DNA of 64,000 nucleotides from NCBI RefSeq assembly GCF_001718795.1, contig NZ_CP013435.1, positions 1,488,001 through 1,552,000 on the forward strand, read 5' to 3'. Below, in pieces: positions 9,212 through 21,511 of the stretch; the first letter of the stretch is position 1, and every line of letters starts with the position of its first letter. A program made the position numbers and the translations under genes. The stretch comes from Burkholderia latens. GTDB lineage: Bacteria > Pseudomonadota > Gammaproteobacteria > Burkholderiales > Burkholderiaceae. The notes under the pieces are model-generated. The model had not been told where the DNA came from. It saw only the letters and a list, made by a program, of their open reading frames with translations, and did not search any database.

Positions 9212-10816
9212 TTACCGTGCGACCGGCGTGGCGATCGCCGCGGCCGCACCGGACGCCGCGGCCGCCACGGTCTGCGCGCGCCGGGCAGCGCCTGCGGACT
9301 TCGCTGCCGGTGCGGTCTGCGCGGCTGCATCCGCGGCGGCTTCGCCACGCGGCGGATGGCCGTCGCGGTCGTCCGTCTGCGTCTCGACGCCGCCGCCGAG
9401 CGCGGCCATCAGCTGCGCGTGCGCGGCCAGGCGTTCCGCGTCGATGCGGGCAGCGGTCTCCTGTGCGCGCAGCAATTGCTGTTGCGCGACCAGCACGTTC
9501 ACGTAATCGGTCAGCCCGCGGCGGAAGCCTTCGCGCGACAGCCGGTAGCTGCGCTCGTTGGCGGCCACCGAGCGGGCGGCGTCCTTTTTCTGCGTGTCGA
9601 GCGAGCGGATCCGCACGACCTGGTCGGCAATGTCCTTCAGCGCGCCGACGACCGTCTGGTTGTAACGCTCGACCGCCTGGTCGTAGCCGGCATTGGCTGC
9701 GCCCAGTTGCGCGCGCAGGCGGCCGCCCTCGAAGATCGGCAGCGACAGCGCGGGGCCGGCCGTCCAGCCGCCGTTCATCGCACGCAGGAAGTCGGTGAAC
9801 GGCGCGGTCACGCCGAAGCCGCCGACCGTCGCGAGCAGGTCGATGTTCGGATAGAACGACGCTTTCGCGACGTCGATGCCGCGCGCCTGCGCGTCGACCA
9901 TCCAGCGGGCCGCGACGACGTCCGGGCGGCGGCCGAGCAGGTCGGCCGGCATCGCGGACGGCAGCCCGGCCGGCGCATCGAGCGACAGGCTCGGCCGCTT
10001 GATCGCGTCGCCGGCGCCCGGGCCTTTGCCCGCAAGCGCCGCGAGCTGATGGCGCGCGAGCTGAATCGCTTCTTCATAGGTATCGATCTGGCGCTCGTAG
10101 TCGGGCAGCGTCGATTCGGCCTGGCTGACCTCGAGCTGCGTGCCGATGCCCGCCTCAAGGCGCTTGCGCGCGAGGTCGGCGAGCGCGCGCTGGCGCTCGA
10201 ACGTCTCCTGCGCGAGGTCGAGCAGCGCGTAGTTCATCGACATGCCGACGTACGCGCGCACGACGTTGACTTCCAGCTCGAGCTTCGCCGCCCGTGCGTC
10301 GGCCGCGGTTGCATGCGCGGTGTCGAGCGCACGCTCGGTCGCGTTTTTGTCTTTGCCCCACAGATCGAGGTGGTACGACAGGCCGAGCGTGCCGCTGTTG
10401 TTCCAGGTGTCGGTGTCGGCGAGCGGTCCCGGGCCGTAATAGACGTTGTCCGGCCAGTGCTGGCGCATCAGCGACAGGTTGCCGTTGATTTGCGGCAGCT
10501 CGGCCGAACGGGCGACGCGCGCCATCGCCTGCGCTTCGCGCACGCGGGCTTCGGCCGCGGCGAGCGACGGGTTGCCGGCCTGCGCGGCGGCGATCCATGC
10601 GTCGAGCTGCGGGTCGCGGTACGCGCGCCACCAGTCGGATGCGGGCCAGCCCGCGTCGCGGTCCGCCGCGCGGATCGCGGCGCCGGCATCGAGCGAGTTC
10701 GCGTCGATGCGAGTGGACTGGGTCTTGTTGTCGCCCATGCTCGCGCAACCGGCCATTATTAATGAGACTGCAAGAACCGCCAGTGCCAGCGTCCCTTTTG
10801 TTGCCGGAAACTGCAC
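9212..10816 (-). CDS. Outer-membrane efflux lipoprotein, NodT/OprM family
   Basis: 534-residue TolC-like outer-membrane factor. The start was chosen at a GTG: it is preceded by AGGGAGA about 5 nt upstream and directly precedes a lipoprotein signal peptide with lipobox IMAGC (lipidated Cys24). Starting further upstream would put 27 unlikely residues in front of it. Two repeated OEP domains follow, including LDLWGKDKNATERALDTAHA in the first and LPIFEGGRLRAQLGAANAGY in the second. The C-terminal Ala-rich tail (about 60 residues) is longer than usual. First gene of the reverse efflux operon, divergent from the LysR gene. Confidence 0.88.
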   Translation of the reverse strand: MQFPATKGTLALAVLAVSLIMAGCASMGDNKTQSTRIDANSLDAGAAIRAADRDAGWPASDWWRAYRDPQLDAWIAAAQAGNPSLAAAEARVREAQAMARVARSAELPQINGNLSLMRQHWPDNVYYGPGPLADTDTWNNSGTLGLSYHLDLWGKDKNATERALDTAHATAADARAAKLELEVNVVRAYVGMSMNYALLDLAQETFERQRALADLARKRLEAGIGTQLEVSQAESTLPDYERQIDTYEEAIQLARHQLAALAGKGPGAGDAIKRPSLSLDAPAGLPSAMPADLLGRRPDVVAARWMVDAQARGIDVAKASFYPNIDLLATVGGFGVTAPFTDFLRAMNGGWTAGPALSLPIFEGGRLRAQLGAANAGYDQAVERYNQTVVGALKDIADQVVRIRSLDTQKKDAARSVAANERSYRLSREGFRRGLTDYVNVLVAQQQLLRAQETAARIDAERLAAHAQLMAALGGGVETQTDDRDGHPPRGEAAADAAAQTAPAAKSAGAARRAQTVAAAASGAAAAIATPVAR

Positions 10817-10973
10817 GATTTTCTCCCTTTCGGATATAGATGAGTCGGATGCGATTATATTTTTCAGTAATTCCTGAATAAATGGACAACGGTGCAAGTC
10901 ATTTTTACGAATCCTGAGATAATATTTGTTCGCTCCTGTGCAACAATCCCTCCGGATTCAAACGGGTATTGGG

Positions 10974-11915
10974 ATGGATACGCTACAAAACATGCGGGTA
11001 TTCGTCCGCGTGGTCGACGCGGGAAGCTTTACCGCGGCCGCCCAGCAGATGAATTCGACTACCGCCTACGCATCGCGCGCCGTGTCGGATCTCGAAGCGC
11101 ACCTGCGCACGCGCCTGCTGAACCGGACGACACGCCGGATCGCGCTGACGGAAGCCGGCGAGCGCTACCTGCAGCGCTGCGAGCAGATCCTCGCGTACGT
11201 CGACCAGGCCGAAGCCGAAGCGGGCGACGCGCACGCGCGCCCGTCGGGCAAGTTGAAGGTCCATTGCTTCACGAGCCTCGGACAGCACTACCTGGTGCCT
11301 GCCATCGCGCGCTACCGGCAGCGCTATCCGGACGTGCACGTCGAGCTCACGCTCGCGCAACGGATGCCCGACCTGCTTGACGAGGGATACGACGTCGCGA
11401 TCGTCGTCGGGCGCGACCTGCCGGATTCGGGGCTCGTATCGCAGCGGCTCGGCGAGAGCTACAGCGTCGTGTGCGCATCGCCCGGCTATGTCGACGCACA
11501 CGGCGCGCCGCGCACGCCCGCCGATCTGGAGCAGCACGTGTGTCTCGGGATGGTCGCGCCCGGTTTTCACTTCGACGAGTGGTCGCTGTCGGGGCCGCAC
11601 GGCGATGAGGTCGTTCCGATCACGGCGCCGCCGTTCCGCGTGAACGTCGCCGAGGCGCTCGCGGTGGCGGTGCGGGAAGGAATGGGAATCGGCGGGCTGC
11701 CGCTCTATTCGGCGATCGCCGGGCTGCGCAGCGGGCAGATCGTGCGCGTGATGCCCGAATACCGGTCGCACGTGATGAACATCTACGCGCTGTACCCGTC
11801 GCGCCAGTATCTCGACGCGAAAATCCGGACCTGGGTCGATTTCCTGCGCGACGAGCTGCCGGCCACGCTGCGCGCCGACGAAGCCGCGCTCGCGCACTTC
11901 ACCGCTGCGACATGA
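10974..11915 (+). CDS. LysR-family transcriptional regulator of the adjacent efflux operon (AaeR-like)
   Basis: 313-residue LysR regulator. The N-terminal winged helix-turn-helix (MDTLQNMRVFVRVVDAGSFT, then TTAYASRAVSDLEAHL) is followed by a periplasmic-binding-protein-like effector domain. The second ATG was chosen because the family begins exactly at MDTLQNM; the 16 residues upstream look non-coding. It is divergent from the efflux operon across 157 bp, the usual arrangement for a LysR activator of an aromatic-acid pump. The effector is unknown. Confidence 0.88.
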   Translation: MDTLQNMRVFVRVVDAGSFTAAAQQMNSTTAYASRAVSDLEAHLRTRLLNRTTRRIALTEAGERYLQRCEQILAYVDQAEAEAGDAHARPSGKLKVHCFTSLGQHYLVPAIARYRQRYPDVHVELTLAQRMPDLLDEGYDVAIVVGRDLPDSGLVSQRLGESYSVVCASPGYVDAHGAPRTPADLEQHVCLGMVAPGFHFDEWSLSGPHGDEVVPITAPPFRVNVAEALAVAVREGMGIGGLPLYSAIAGLRSGQIVRVMPEYRSHVMNIYALYPSRQYLDAKIRTWVDFLRDELPATLRADEAALAHFTAAT

Positions 11916-11986
11916 CCGCGCAGTCGCGCGCGATCTGACGAGATTTGTCGTTCACGCAACATTTTTTTACTATCGGAACGCAGACA

Positions 11987-12004
11987 GTTTGATACTGTTC
12001 AAAC
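11987..12004. repeat. Perfect hexamer inverted repeat upstream of a small ORF
   Basis: GTTTGA and TCAAAC with 6 nt between them, about 35 bp before a 52-codon ORF and 40 bp after a T7 run. It could be a small operator or a stem-loop; nothing identifies a regulator. Confidence 0.35.
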
Positions 12005-12038
12005 ATAGAGATTTGGATCTGCCCACACCGGAGTCGCA

Positions 12039-12197
12039 ATGGATACGCAACTGATCATCGGCCTTGGAGTTCTGCTTGGCGCGGCCGCCGCCGCTGCGGC
12101 GACGCGCGATCTGCTGCGCGCGATGAAGGCGCAGGCGAAGCCGGTGCCGGTGCGCGTACGCGCGTCGTCGAACGGTTCCCGTCGCACCGGGCGCTGA
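12039..12197 (+). CDS. Hypothetical small membrane protein, 52 residues
   Basis: ATG at 12039 reads 52 codons to TGA. The N-terminal 22 residues are a hydrophobic Leu/Gly/Ala helix (LIIGLGVLLGAAAAAAA), followed by a basic tail ending RVRASSNGSRRTGR. This gives a bitopic small protein with a positive, probably cytoplasmic, C terminus. CGGAG lies 8 nt upstream as a possible ribosome-binding site. No family is recognised. An AT-rich segment with a hexamer inverted repeat precedes it. Confidence 0.5.
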   Translation: MDTQLIIGLGVLLGAAAAAAATRDLLRAMKAQAKPVPVRVRASSNGSRRTGR

Positions 12198-12258
12198 GCG
12201 TCGGTATTCAGATCGACGCGGGCCGCAGCGTGCGGTCCATGTTGTGTGGGCTCGGCGC

Positions 12259-13092
12259 TCAGCCGAGTTCGATCACCTTGTCCCAGCCGAACGCCGGGTT
12301 CTCCCGCTCGCCGGTGCGCCGGTGGATATAACCGCGCGGGTTGCACACCACGCGCGTACCGCTGTCTGTCACGTAATCGAATGACGTATGCGTGTGGCCG
12401 TGGATCCACAGATCCACAGGCGGCCGCACCAGCTCCGTCAGGTCTGTGACGAATCCCGCCGAAGCGAGATCCTGCGCATAACGCTCGGCCAGCGAGCGCA
12501 GATGCGGCGCATGATGGGTGACGACGATCGTGCGGCCCGCGAACGGCGTCGCGAGGTGCGCCGCCAGCCATGCGCGGCTTTGCCGGTGCAGCGCGATCGC
12601 GTCGGCCGGCGTGAAATCGCGCTCCGGCGCGTTGCGCGCATGCAGCGCCGCGTCGTGCGGCCAGGTCACCTGGATCAATCCCTTGAAATCGAGCATTACG
12701 CGCATCCCGGCGTCGATCGCGCGCGCGACGCTCGCATCGTCGGCGCCGAACAGCGAGAAATCGGCCCACAGCGTCGTGCCGAGCACGCGAAAGCGCTGTG
12801 CGCGATCGACGTACACGCCGTTGTTCAGGTAATGCACGTGGTCGATCGCCTGCGCGGCGTCGCGCATCGCGGTTTCGAGCGCGCCGAATTCCCCGTCGTA
12901 ATACTCGTGATTGCCCGGCACGTAGATTACCGGCACGCCGGGATCGAACGTCTCGGCGGCCCAGCGCAACCCTTCCGCGTGGTTGTGGATGTCGCCGGCG
13001 AGCACGACGAGGTCCGCGTCCGCATGCGCGATCGTGTCGGGCTGGTTGCTTTCGAGATGCAGGTCGGACAGCACGCGAACTCTCATGGGCAT
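12259..13092 (-). CDS. Calcineurin-like metallophosphoesterase
   Basis: 277-residue two-metal phosphoesterase. All five metal-binding blocks are present in order: SDLHLE, LAGDIHNH, PGNHEYY, VTHHAPH and GHTHTSFDY. It is probably cytoplasmic (no signal peptide). The ATG at 13086 (two codons in) has GGAG at better spacing and may be the true start. It lies 18 bp after the FAD-oxidase stop at the end of the reverse wrbA-like operon. The natural substrate is unknown; family members act on nucleotides, phosphoproteins or phosphodiesters. Confidence 0.85.
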   Translation of the reverse strand: MPMRVRVLSDLHLESNQPDTIAHADADLVVLAGDIHNHAEGLRWAAETFDPGVPVIYVPGNHEYYDGEFGALETAMRDAAQAIDHVHYLNNGVYVDRAQRFRVLGTTLWADFSLFGADDASVARAIDAGMRVMLDFKGLIQVTWPHDAALHARNAPERDFTPADAIALHRQSRAWLAAHLATPFAGRTIVVTHHAPHLRSLAERYAQDLASAGFVTDLTELVRPPVDLWIHGHTHTSFDYVTDSGTRVVCNPRGYIHRRTGERENPAFGWDKVIELG

Positions 13093-13110
13093 CGCTCCGG
13101 TTTCGGGGTG

Positions 13111-14531
13111 TCAGCGCAGAACCTTGCCGGGATTCATCAGCCCGCGCGGGTCCAGCGCGGTCTTCAGCGTGCGCATCAGCGCCGTTTCGACCGGCGATTT
13201 GTAGCGCTGCGCGTCGTCGATCTTCAGCTGGCCGATCCCGTGCTCCGCGCTGATCGTGCCGTGGTGGCGGTGCACGTTGTCGTACACGATCCGGTTGATC
13301 GGCTTCTGGAACGTCGCGAGGAACGCCTTCGGATCGCCGCCTTCGGGCGTCTGAACGTTGTAGTGCAGGTTGCCGTCGCCGAGGTGGCCGAACGTGACCA
13401 TCCGTGCACCCGGCGCAGCCTGCTGGATCGCCGCGTCGGTTTCGTCGATGAAGCGCGCGATCGACGAGATCGGCACTGCGATGTCGTGCTTGATGTTGAG
13501 ACCCTCGTCGGCCTGCGCGAGCGGGATATGCTCGCGGAGATCCCAGAACGCGCGCGACTGCGCGAGATTTTCGGCGACCACCGCGTCGACCACGAGCCCG
13601 GCGTCGAACGCTTCTTCCATCAGCTTTTCGAACAGCGCGCGCGCATGCGTTTCGCTTTCGTTGTCCGACAGCTCCAGCAGCACCGTCTGCGCGTGCGTGC
13701 GGTCGAACGGGTAGCGCAGTTGCGGATAGTGCTTGCCGACGAGTTGCATGCAGAAGTCCGACATCAGCTCGAAGCCGGTCAGCAGCGGGCCGGCCGCCCG
13801 CTGCGCGAGCGCGAGGAAATCGAGCGCAGCATGGGGCGACTCGAGCGCGGCCAGCGCTGTGACTTGCGCGGCCGGCAGCGGATGCAGCTTCATCACCGCA
13901 GCCGTGATGATGCCGAGCGTGCCTTCCGCGCCGATGAACAGGTCGCGCAGGTCGTATCCGGTGTTGTCCTTGCGCAGCCCGCGCAGGCCGTCCCATACGT
14001 CGCCCTGCGGCGTCACCACCTCGAGCCCGAGGCACAGCTCGCGCGCGTTGCCGTAGCGCAGCACCGCGGTGCCGCCCGCGTTGGTCGACAGGTTGCCGCC
14101 GATCGTGCAGCTGCCTTCGGCCGCCAGGCTCAGCGCGAACAGCCGGCCGCCTTCGCGGGCGCGCGCCTGCACGTCGGCGAGGATCACGCCGGCTTCGACG
14201 GTAATCGTGTTGTTGTGCGGGTCGAGCGCACGCACGCGGTTCAGCCGTGCGAGGCTCAAGACGGCCTGCGCGCCGCTCGTATCGGGCGTCGCGCCGCCGG
14301 CGAGGCCGGTATTGCCGCCCTGCGGCACGAGCGCGACGCCGTGCGCGTTCGCGAGCCGGACCAGCGCGGCGACTTGCGCCGTATCGGCCGGTTTCAGCAC
14401 CGCGCACGCGCTGCCCTTGTAGCGGCGGCGCCAGTCGATGACGAACGGTTCGGTGTCGTGCGGATCGGTCAGCACGTGTGCAGCGCCGATCGCGTCGCGA
14501 CAGGCGGATACGAATGCGTCGGAGGAAATCA

Positions 14532-14532
<1 letters not shown>
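13111..14532 (-). CDS. FAD-linked oxidoreductase, D-2-hydroxyacid dehydrogenase (GlcD/D2HGDH) family
   Basis: 473-residue vanillyl-alcohol-oxidase-fold flavoprotein. The N-terminal PCMH FAD-binding domain shows VPQGGNTGLAGGATPD, EGSCTIGGNLSTNAGG and GAEGTLGIITAAV. The C-terminal substrate domain carries the metal/substrate histidine motif GHLGDGNLHYN and the ending HGIGQLK. It oxidises a D-2-hydroxyacid such as D-lactate, D-2-hydroxyglutarate or glycolate and passes electrons to the respiratory chain. The start was set at the ATG overlapping the DUF2069 stop (TGATG); the longer upstream frame is Arg-rich shadow sequence. Confidence 0.88.
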
Positions 14533-17065
<2,533 letters not shown>

Positions 17066-17383
17066 TTACAGCGGAATCTTGCCGGTGCAGATGTCCCTGA
17101 ACATCACCCAGTCGCCCATCAGGCTGTAGATCGGGTGGCGGAACGTGGCGGGGCGGTTTTTTTCGAAGAAGAAGTGCCCGACCCATGCGAAACCGTAGCC
17201 GCACACCACCGCGGCCGGCAGCCACAGCCAGTGGCCGGTCGCGATCGCCATCGCGACGCAGCCGATCACGCCCAGCGAGCCGATGAAGTGCAGCCGCCGC
17301 GACGTCAGGTTCTGGTGTTCGTTCAGGTAGTACGGATAGAAATCCGCGAAGCTGGTGAATTGCTCCGAATGCGTATGCGCCAT
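17066..17383 (-). CDS. DUF962/Mpo1-like membrane protein
   Basis: 105-residue protein with three or so hydrophobic segments. The hallmark histidines of the DUF962 (Mpo1-like) family are visible: YLNEHQNLTSRRLHFIGS and FAWVGHFFFEKNRPATFRHP. In yeast Mpo1 these histidines bind iron for 2-hydroxy fatty acid oxidation; the bacterial role is unproven. The ATG follows GAGGAGA at good spacing; the longer upstream frame is not needed. It is divergent from the CBS-domain gene. Confidence 0.82.
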   Translation of the reverse strand: MAHTHSEQFTSFADFYPYYLNEHQNLTSRRLHFIGSLGVIGCVAMAIATGHWLWLPAAVVCGYGFAWVGHFFFEKNRPATFRHPIYSLMGDWVMFRDICTGKIPL

Positions 17384-17540
17384 GGCCGTCTCCTCGGGCC
17401 GCCGTCCATGCGGCCATTGTGCGGCGGGCCGCCGGCATCCGCAAGCGGGGCGGCTGCACTGCGCGGGCACGCGCTTTCCTTTTGACAGGCTTTCCGATAG
17501 GATCGAAAGCGGATTTGCATTCAAGCATGAGGGGACTACG

Positions 17541-17996
17541 ATGCGCGTCAGCGATATTCTGAAAGTGAAGGGCAACACGCTGTTTACGGTGACGCCCGAT
17601 AAGCCGCTGCGCGAAGCGGTCGACACGATGGCCGAACACGACATCGGCTCGCTCGTCGTGATGGAGTACGGCGATCTCGTCGGGATGCTGACGTTCCGCG
17701 AGATCATTCTGCGCCTGCGCGAAAACGGCGGGGCGATCGGCGACGTGCAGGTGCGCAAGGTGATGGACGAGCCGCTCACCTGTACGCCGGAAACCGATGT
17801 CAACGAAGTACGCCGGATGATGCTCGAGCGCCATGCGCGCTACATGCCGGTGCTCGACAAGAAGGTGCTGATGGGCGTCATCTCGTTCTACGACGTAGCG
17901 AAAACGGTCGTCGAGGCGCAGAGCTTCGAGAACCGGATGCTGAAGGCCTACATCCGCGACTGGCCGGAATCGGAAGCCGAAGCGCAGAAGCCGTGA
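17541..17996 (+). CDS. CBS-domain protein (two CBS motifs)
   Basis: 151-residue protein made only of a tandem CBS pair, a Bateman module that senses adenine nucleotides. CBS1 covers about residues 8-65 (TVTPDKPLREAVDTMAEHDI ... GMLTFREII), CBS2 about 76-135 (MDEPLTCTPETDVNEVRRMM ... VISFYDV). The ATG follows GAGGGG. No output domain is attached, so it probably acts on a partner. Followed by a strong intrinsic terminator. Confidence 0.87.
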   Translation: MRVSDILKVKGNTLFTVTPDKPLREAVDTMAEHDIGSLVVMEYGDLVGMLTFREIILRLRENGGAIGDVQVRKVMDEPLTCTPETDVNEVRRMMLERHARYMPVLDKKVLMGVISFYDVAKTVVEAQSFENRMLKAYIRDWPESEAEAQKP

Positions 17997-18045
17997 TACG
18001 CGTCGCGCCCGTTGCCGTTGTGCGCGGGTTCGGCCATTCGGCGCA

Positions 18046-18080
18046 CGGCGGCGCAGGTTCAGCCTGCGCCGCCGTTTTTT
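18046..18080 (+). terminator. Intrinsic terminator after the CBS gene
   Basis: A perfect 12-bp GC-rich stem (CGGCGGCGCAGG / CCTGCGCCGCCG) with a 5-nt loop is followed directly by six T. It lies 50 bp after the CBS stop. Confidence 0.9.
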
Positions 18081-18135
18081 CAACCACCACACACCGCCCG
18101 CGCAGCTTCGCCCAGACGACGCGCGCGTATTCCGC

Positions 18136-20070
18136 ATGAGCGATCACACGCAAGTTTCTTCCGCATCGCGCGGCGAACGGCGCGCCCACGCTTCGCAGTT
18201 CGACCTGCTGCGCCAGCGCCGTTTCGCGCCGTTCTTCACGACGCAGTTTCTGGGCGCACTGAACGACAACGTGTTCAAGATCGGCTTCACGTCGCTCGTC
18301 ACGTACCACACCGCGCGCTTTTCCGGCGTCGACGCGAAGACGGCCGCATTCCTGATCTCCGCGATCTTCATTCTGCCGTTCGTGCTGTTCTCGGCCACGT
18401 CCGGTCAGATCGCCGACAAGTACGACAAGGCGACGCTCACGCGCTTCGTGAAGAGCTTCGAGATCGTGCTGATGCTGGTCGGCGCGGCCGGTTTCGTCAC
18501 GCACAGTGCGACGCTGCTGTATCTGTGCACGTTCATGATGGGTATGCACTCGACGCTGTTCGGCCCCGTCAAGTATTCGTACCTGCCGCAGCATCTCGGC
18601 GATCATGAACTCGTCGGCGGCAACGGCCTCGTCGAGATGGGCACGTTCATCGCGATCCTGATCGGCACGATCATCGGCGGCGCGGCCGCCGGCATCGAAG
18701 GCAGCGGCGAGCGCGTGCTGGCGGTCAGTGTCGTCGTGATCGCGCTCGCGGGGCGGCTCGTCGCGCAGCGCGTGCCGCCGACGCCGGCGCCGCAGCCCGA
18801 TCTCGCGATCAACTGGAATCCGTTCAGCGAAACCTGGCGCAACCTCGGGCTCGCGCGGCAGAACCGCACCGTGTTCCTGAGCCTGCTCGGCATTTCGTGG
18901 CTGTGGTTCGTCGGCGCGACGTTCCTCACGTCGTTCTTCAATTTCGCCAAGGACGTGCTGTCCGCGAGCCCCGACGTCGTCACGGTCCTGCTCGCGACGT
19001 TCTCGGTCGGTATCGGCCTCGGCTCGCTGCTATGCGAGCGTCTGTCGCAGCGCCGTGTCGAGATCGGCCTCGTGCCGTTGGGCTCGATCGGCATCAGCGT
19101 GTTCGCGATCGAGCTGTATTTCGCGAGCCGCGCGCTGCCGTCGCCGGGCCATCTGCTGTCGGTCGGCGAGTTCCTCGCCGGCGCGCGCCACTGGCGCATC
19201 CTCGCCGATCTGTTCCTGCTCGCAATGTTCGGCGGCTTCTACAGCGTGCCGCTGTACGCGCTGATCCAGAGCCGCAGCGCGCCGACCCACCGCGCGCGCA
19301 TCATCGCCGCGAACAACATCCTGAATGCGCTGTTCATGATTCTGTCCGCGCTGATGGCGATGGCGCTTACCAAGGCCGGGGTCGGCATCCCGGGACTGTT
19401 CCTCGTCACCGCGCTGCTGAACGTCGTCGTCGCCGCGTACATCTACCTGCTCGTCCCCGAATTCCTGCTGCGCTTCGTCGCGTGGGTGCTGGTGCATACG
19501 TTCTACCGGATCCGGCTCGTACACGCGGAACGGATTCCCGAAGACGGCGCTGCCGTGCTCGTGTGCAACCACGTGAGCTACGTCGACGCGCTGGTGCTGG
19601 CCGCTGCAAGCCCGCGGCCGATCCGGTTCGTGATGGATCACCGGATTTTCAAGACGCGCTTCGCGAGCTGGGTGTTCCGGCACGCGAAGGCGATTCCGAT
19701 CGCACCGCGCCACGAAGATCCCGACATGCTCGCGCGCGCGTACGACGCATGCGAGGCCGCGCTGAAGGACGGCGAGCTCGTGTGCATCTTCCCCGAGGGC
19801 AAGCTGACGAAGACCGGCGACATCAACACGTTCCACCACGGTGTCACGGAGGTTCTGAGCCGCACGGCGGCGCCCGTGATCCCGATGGCGCTGCGCGGGC
19901 TGTGGGGCAGCTATTTCTCCCGCCATGCGGATGCGCGGATGCCGCGGCCGATCAAGCGCGGTGTGATGAGCCGGTTGACGCTCGCGGTCGGCGAGCCGAT
20001 TCCCGCGTCGCTCGCGACGCCCGAGGCGCTGCAGGCCGCAGTGACCGAACTGCGCGGCGCGCGCAAGTAG
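18136..20070 (+). CDS. MFS lysophospholipid transporter fused to 1-acylglycerol-3-phosphate acyltransferase (LplT-PlsC)
   Basis: 644-residue fusion. Residues about 25-440 are an MFS transporter resembling LplT (QFLGALNDNVFKIGF near the start). Residues about 450-640 are a PlsC-type acyltransferase with catalytic NHVSYVD (near 477) and FPEGKLTKTGDI (near 551). It would import or flip lysophospholipids and re-acylate them at the inner membrane, a single-chain counterpart of the E. coli LplT/Aas pair but without the acyl-ACP synthetase domain. It is a single gene, with 270 bp before aroC. Confidence 0.88.
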   Translation: MSDHTQVSSASRGERRAHASQFDLLRQRRFAPFFTTQFLGALNDNVFKIGFTSLVTYHTARFSGVDAKTAAFLISAIFILPFVLFSATSGQIADKYDKATLTRFVKSFEIVLMLVGAAGFVTHSATLLYLCTFMMGMHSTLFGPVKYSYLPQHLGDHELVGGNGLVEMGTFIAILIGTIIGGAAAGIEGSGERVLAVSVVVIALAGRLVAQRVPPTPAPQPDLAINWNPFSETWRNLGLARQNRTVFLSLLGISWLWFVGATFLTSFFNFAKDVLSASPDVVTVLLATFSVGIGLGSLLCERLSQRRVEIGLVPLGSIGISVFAIELYFASRALPSPGHLLSVGEFLAGARHWRILADLFLLAMFGGFYSVPLYALIQSRSAPTHRARIIAANNILNALFMILSALMAMALTKAGVGIPGLFLVTALLNVVVAAYIYLLVPEFLLRFVAWVLVHTFYRIRLVHAERIPEDGAAVLVCNHVSYVDALVLAAASPRPIRFVMDHRIFKTRFASWVFRHAKAIPIAPRHEDPDMLARAYDACEAALKDGELVCIFPEGKLTKTGDINTFHHGVTEVLSRTAAPVIPMALRGLWGSYFSRHADARMPRPIKRGVMSRLTLAVGEPIPASLATPEALQAAVTELRGARK

Positions 20071-20340
20071 CCGTGGCGGTTAGGGCGGCTTGCCGGTCAT
20101 CGCGGCGGCTTTGGCACAGCCGGCCGCGAACCGCCAGACGCGCCGGCGGCGCGCACGAGCACGATGCGGCCGCGCACCGGCCCCGCGGCTAACGCGTGTG
20201 GTCCGAACGGTTCACGCGGCCCGCGCGCGCGGCGCGGCTGGCATAATAGCGGTTTACCTCTTTCGACCGGCAAACGATCGGCGCTGCCCGCGGCTGCGGC
20301 GGCGCATCGGTTTGTCCATTTCTCTTTGGGCGGTTCCATC

Positions 20341-21441
20341 ATGTCCGGCAATACCCTCGGCACGCTTTTCACTGTCACGACCTTCGGCGAATCGCACGGT
20401 CCCGCGATCGGCTGCGTGATCGACGGCTGCCCGCCGGGAATGGGGTTGACCGAAGCCGATATCCAGGCCGAACTCGATCGCCGCAAGCCCGGCACGTCGC
20501 GGCATGTGACGCAGCGGCAGGAGGCCGACGAGGTCGAGATTCTGTCGGGCGTGTTCGAAGGCGTGACGACCGGCACGCCGATCGCGCTCTTGATCCGCAA
20601 CACCGACCAGCGCAGCAAGGACTACGGCAACATCGTCGAGACGTTTCGTCCGGGTCATGCCGACTACACCTACTGGCAGAAGTACGGGATTCGCGACTAC
20701 CGTGGCGGCGGCCGTTCGTCCGCGCGCCTGACCGCGCCGATCGTCGGTGCGGGCGCGGTCGCGAAGAAGTGGCTGCGCGAGCGCTTCGGCGTCGAGGTGC
20801 GGGGCTACATGAGCGGCCTGGGTGAAATCGACGTGCCGTTCGTCGACTGGTCGCACGTTCGCGACAACCCGTTCTTCGCGCCGAACGCGGCGATCGTGCC
20901 GGAACTCGAGGCGTATATGGACGCGCTGCGCAAGGACGGCGACTCGATCGGCGCACGCATTGACGTCGTCGCGTCGGGGGTGCCGGTCGGCTGGGGCGAA
21001 CCGGTGTTCGACCGGCTCGACGCGGACATCGCGAAGGCGATGATGAGCATCAACGCGGTGAAGGGCGTCGAGATCGGCGCAGGTTTCGACAGCGTCGCGC
21101 AGCGCGGCTCGGTGCACGGCGACGAGCTGACGCCGGCCGGCTTCGTCGGCAACCATGCGGGCGGCGTGCTCGGCGGGATTTCGACCGGGCAGGACATCAC
21201 CGTGTCGATCGCAATCAAGCCGACGTCGAGCATCCGCACGCCGCGCCGTTCGATCACGAAGACGGGCGACGAGGCGACGGTCGAAACCTTCGGCCGCCAC
21301 GATCCGTGCGTCGGCATTCGCGCGACGCCGATCGCCGAGTCGATGCTCGCGCTGGTGCTGATCGACCATGCGCTGCGCCATCGCGCACAGTGCGGCGACG
21401 TCGAAACGTCGACGCCGAAGATCGCCGGCAGCGCGACCTGA
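20341..21441 (+). CDS. aroC: Chorismate synthase
   Basis: 366-residue FMN-dependent enzyme that converts 5-enolpyruvylshikimate-3-phosphate to chorismate, the last shared step to aromatic amino acids. Signatures: [20 protein letters not shown] at the N terminus, RGGGRSSAR in the middle, and the [13 protein letters not shown] region near the end. The ATG at 20341 matches the family N terminus MSGNTLG; the 59 residues upstream in frame are not conserved-looking. The CATAAT at 20242 could be a -10 element, but no -35 is clear. Confidence 0.95.
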   Translation: MSGNTLGTLFTVTTFGESHGPAIGCVIDGCPPGMGLTEADIQAELDRRKPGTSRHVTQRQEADEVEILSGVFEGVTTGTPIALLIRNTDQRSKDYGNIVETFRPGHADYTYWQKYGIRDYRGGGRSSARLTAPIVGAGAVAKKWLRERFGVEVRGYMSGLGEIDVPFVDWSHVRDNPFFAPNAAIVPELEAYMDALRKDGDSIGARIDVVASGVPVGWGEPVFDRLDADIAKAMMSINAVKGVEIGAGFDSVAQRGSVHGDELTPAGFVGNHAGGVLGGISTGQDITVSIAIKPTSSIRTPRRSITKTGDEATVETFGRHDPCVGIRATPIAESMLALVLIDHALRHRAQCGDVETSTPKIAGSAT

Positions 21442-21486
21442 TACGCGCGGGCCGGCAACCGCCGGCTCAACCGATACGATCCGAAG

Positions 21487-21511
21487 CGGGGCGCCTGGAG
21501 CGCCCCGTTCT
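21487..21511. terminator. Stem-loop between convergent aroC and LacI genes
   Basis: CGGGGCGC / GCGCCCCG form a perfect 8-bp stem with a 5-nt loop, then TTCT. It probably ends aroC transcription; the U-run is short. Confidence 0.6.
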
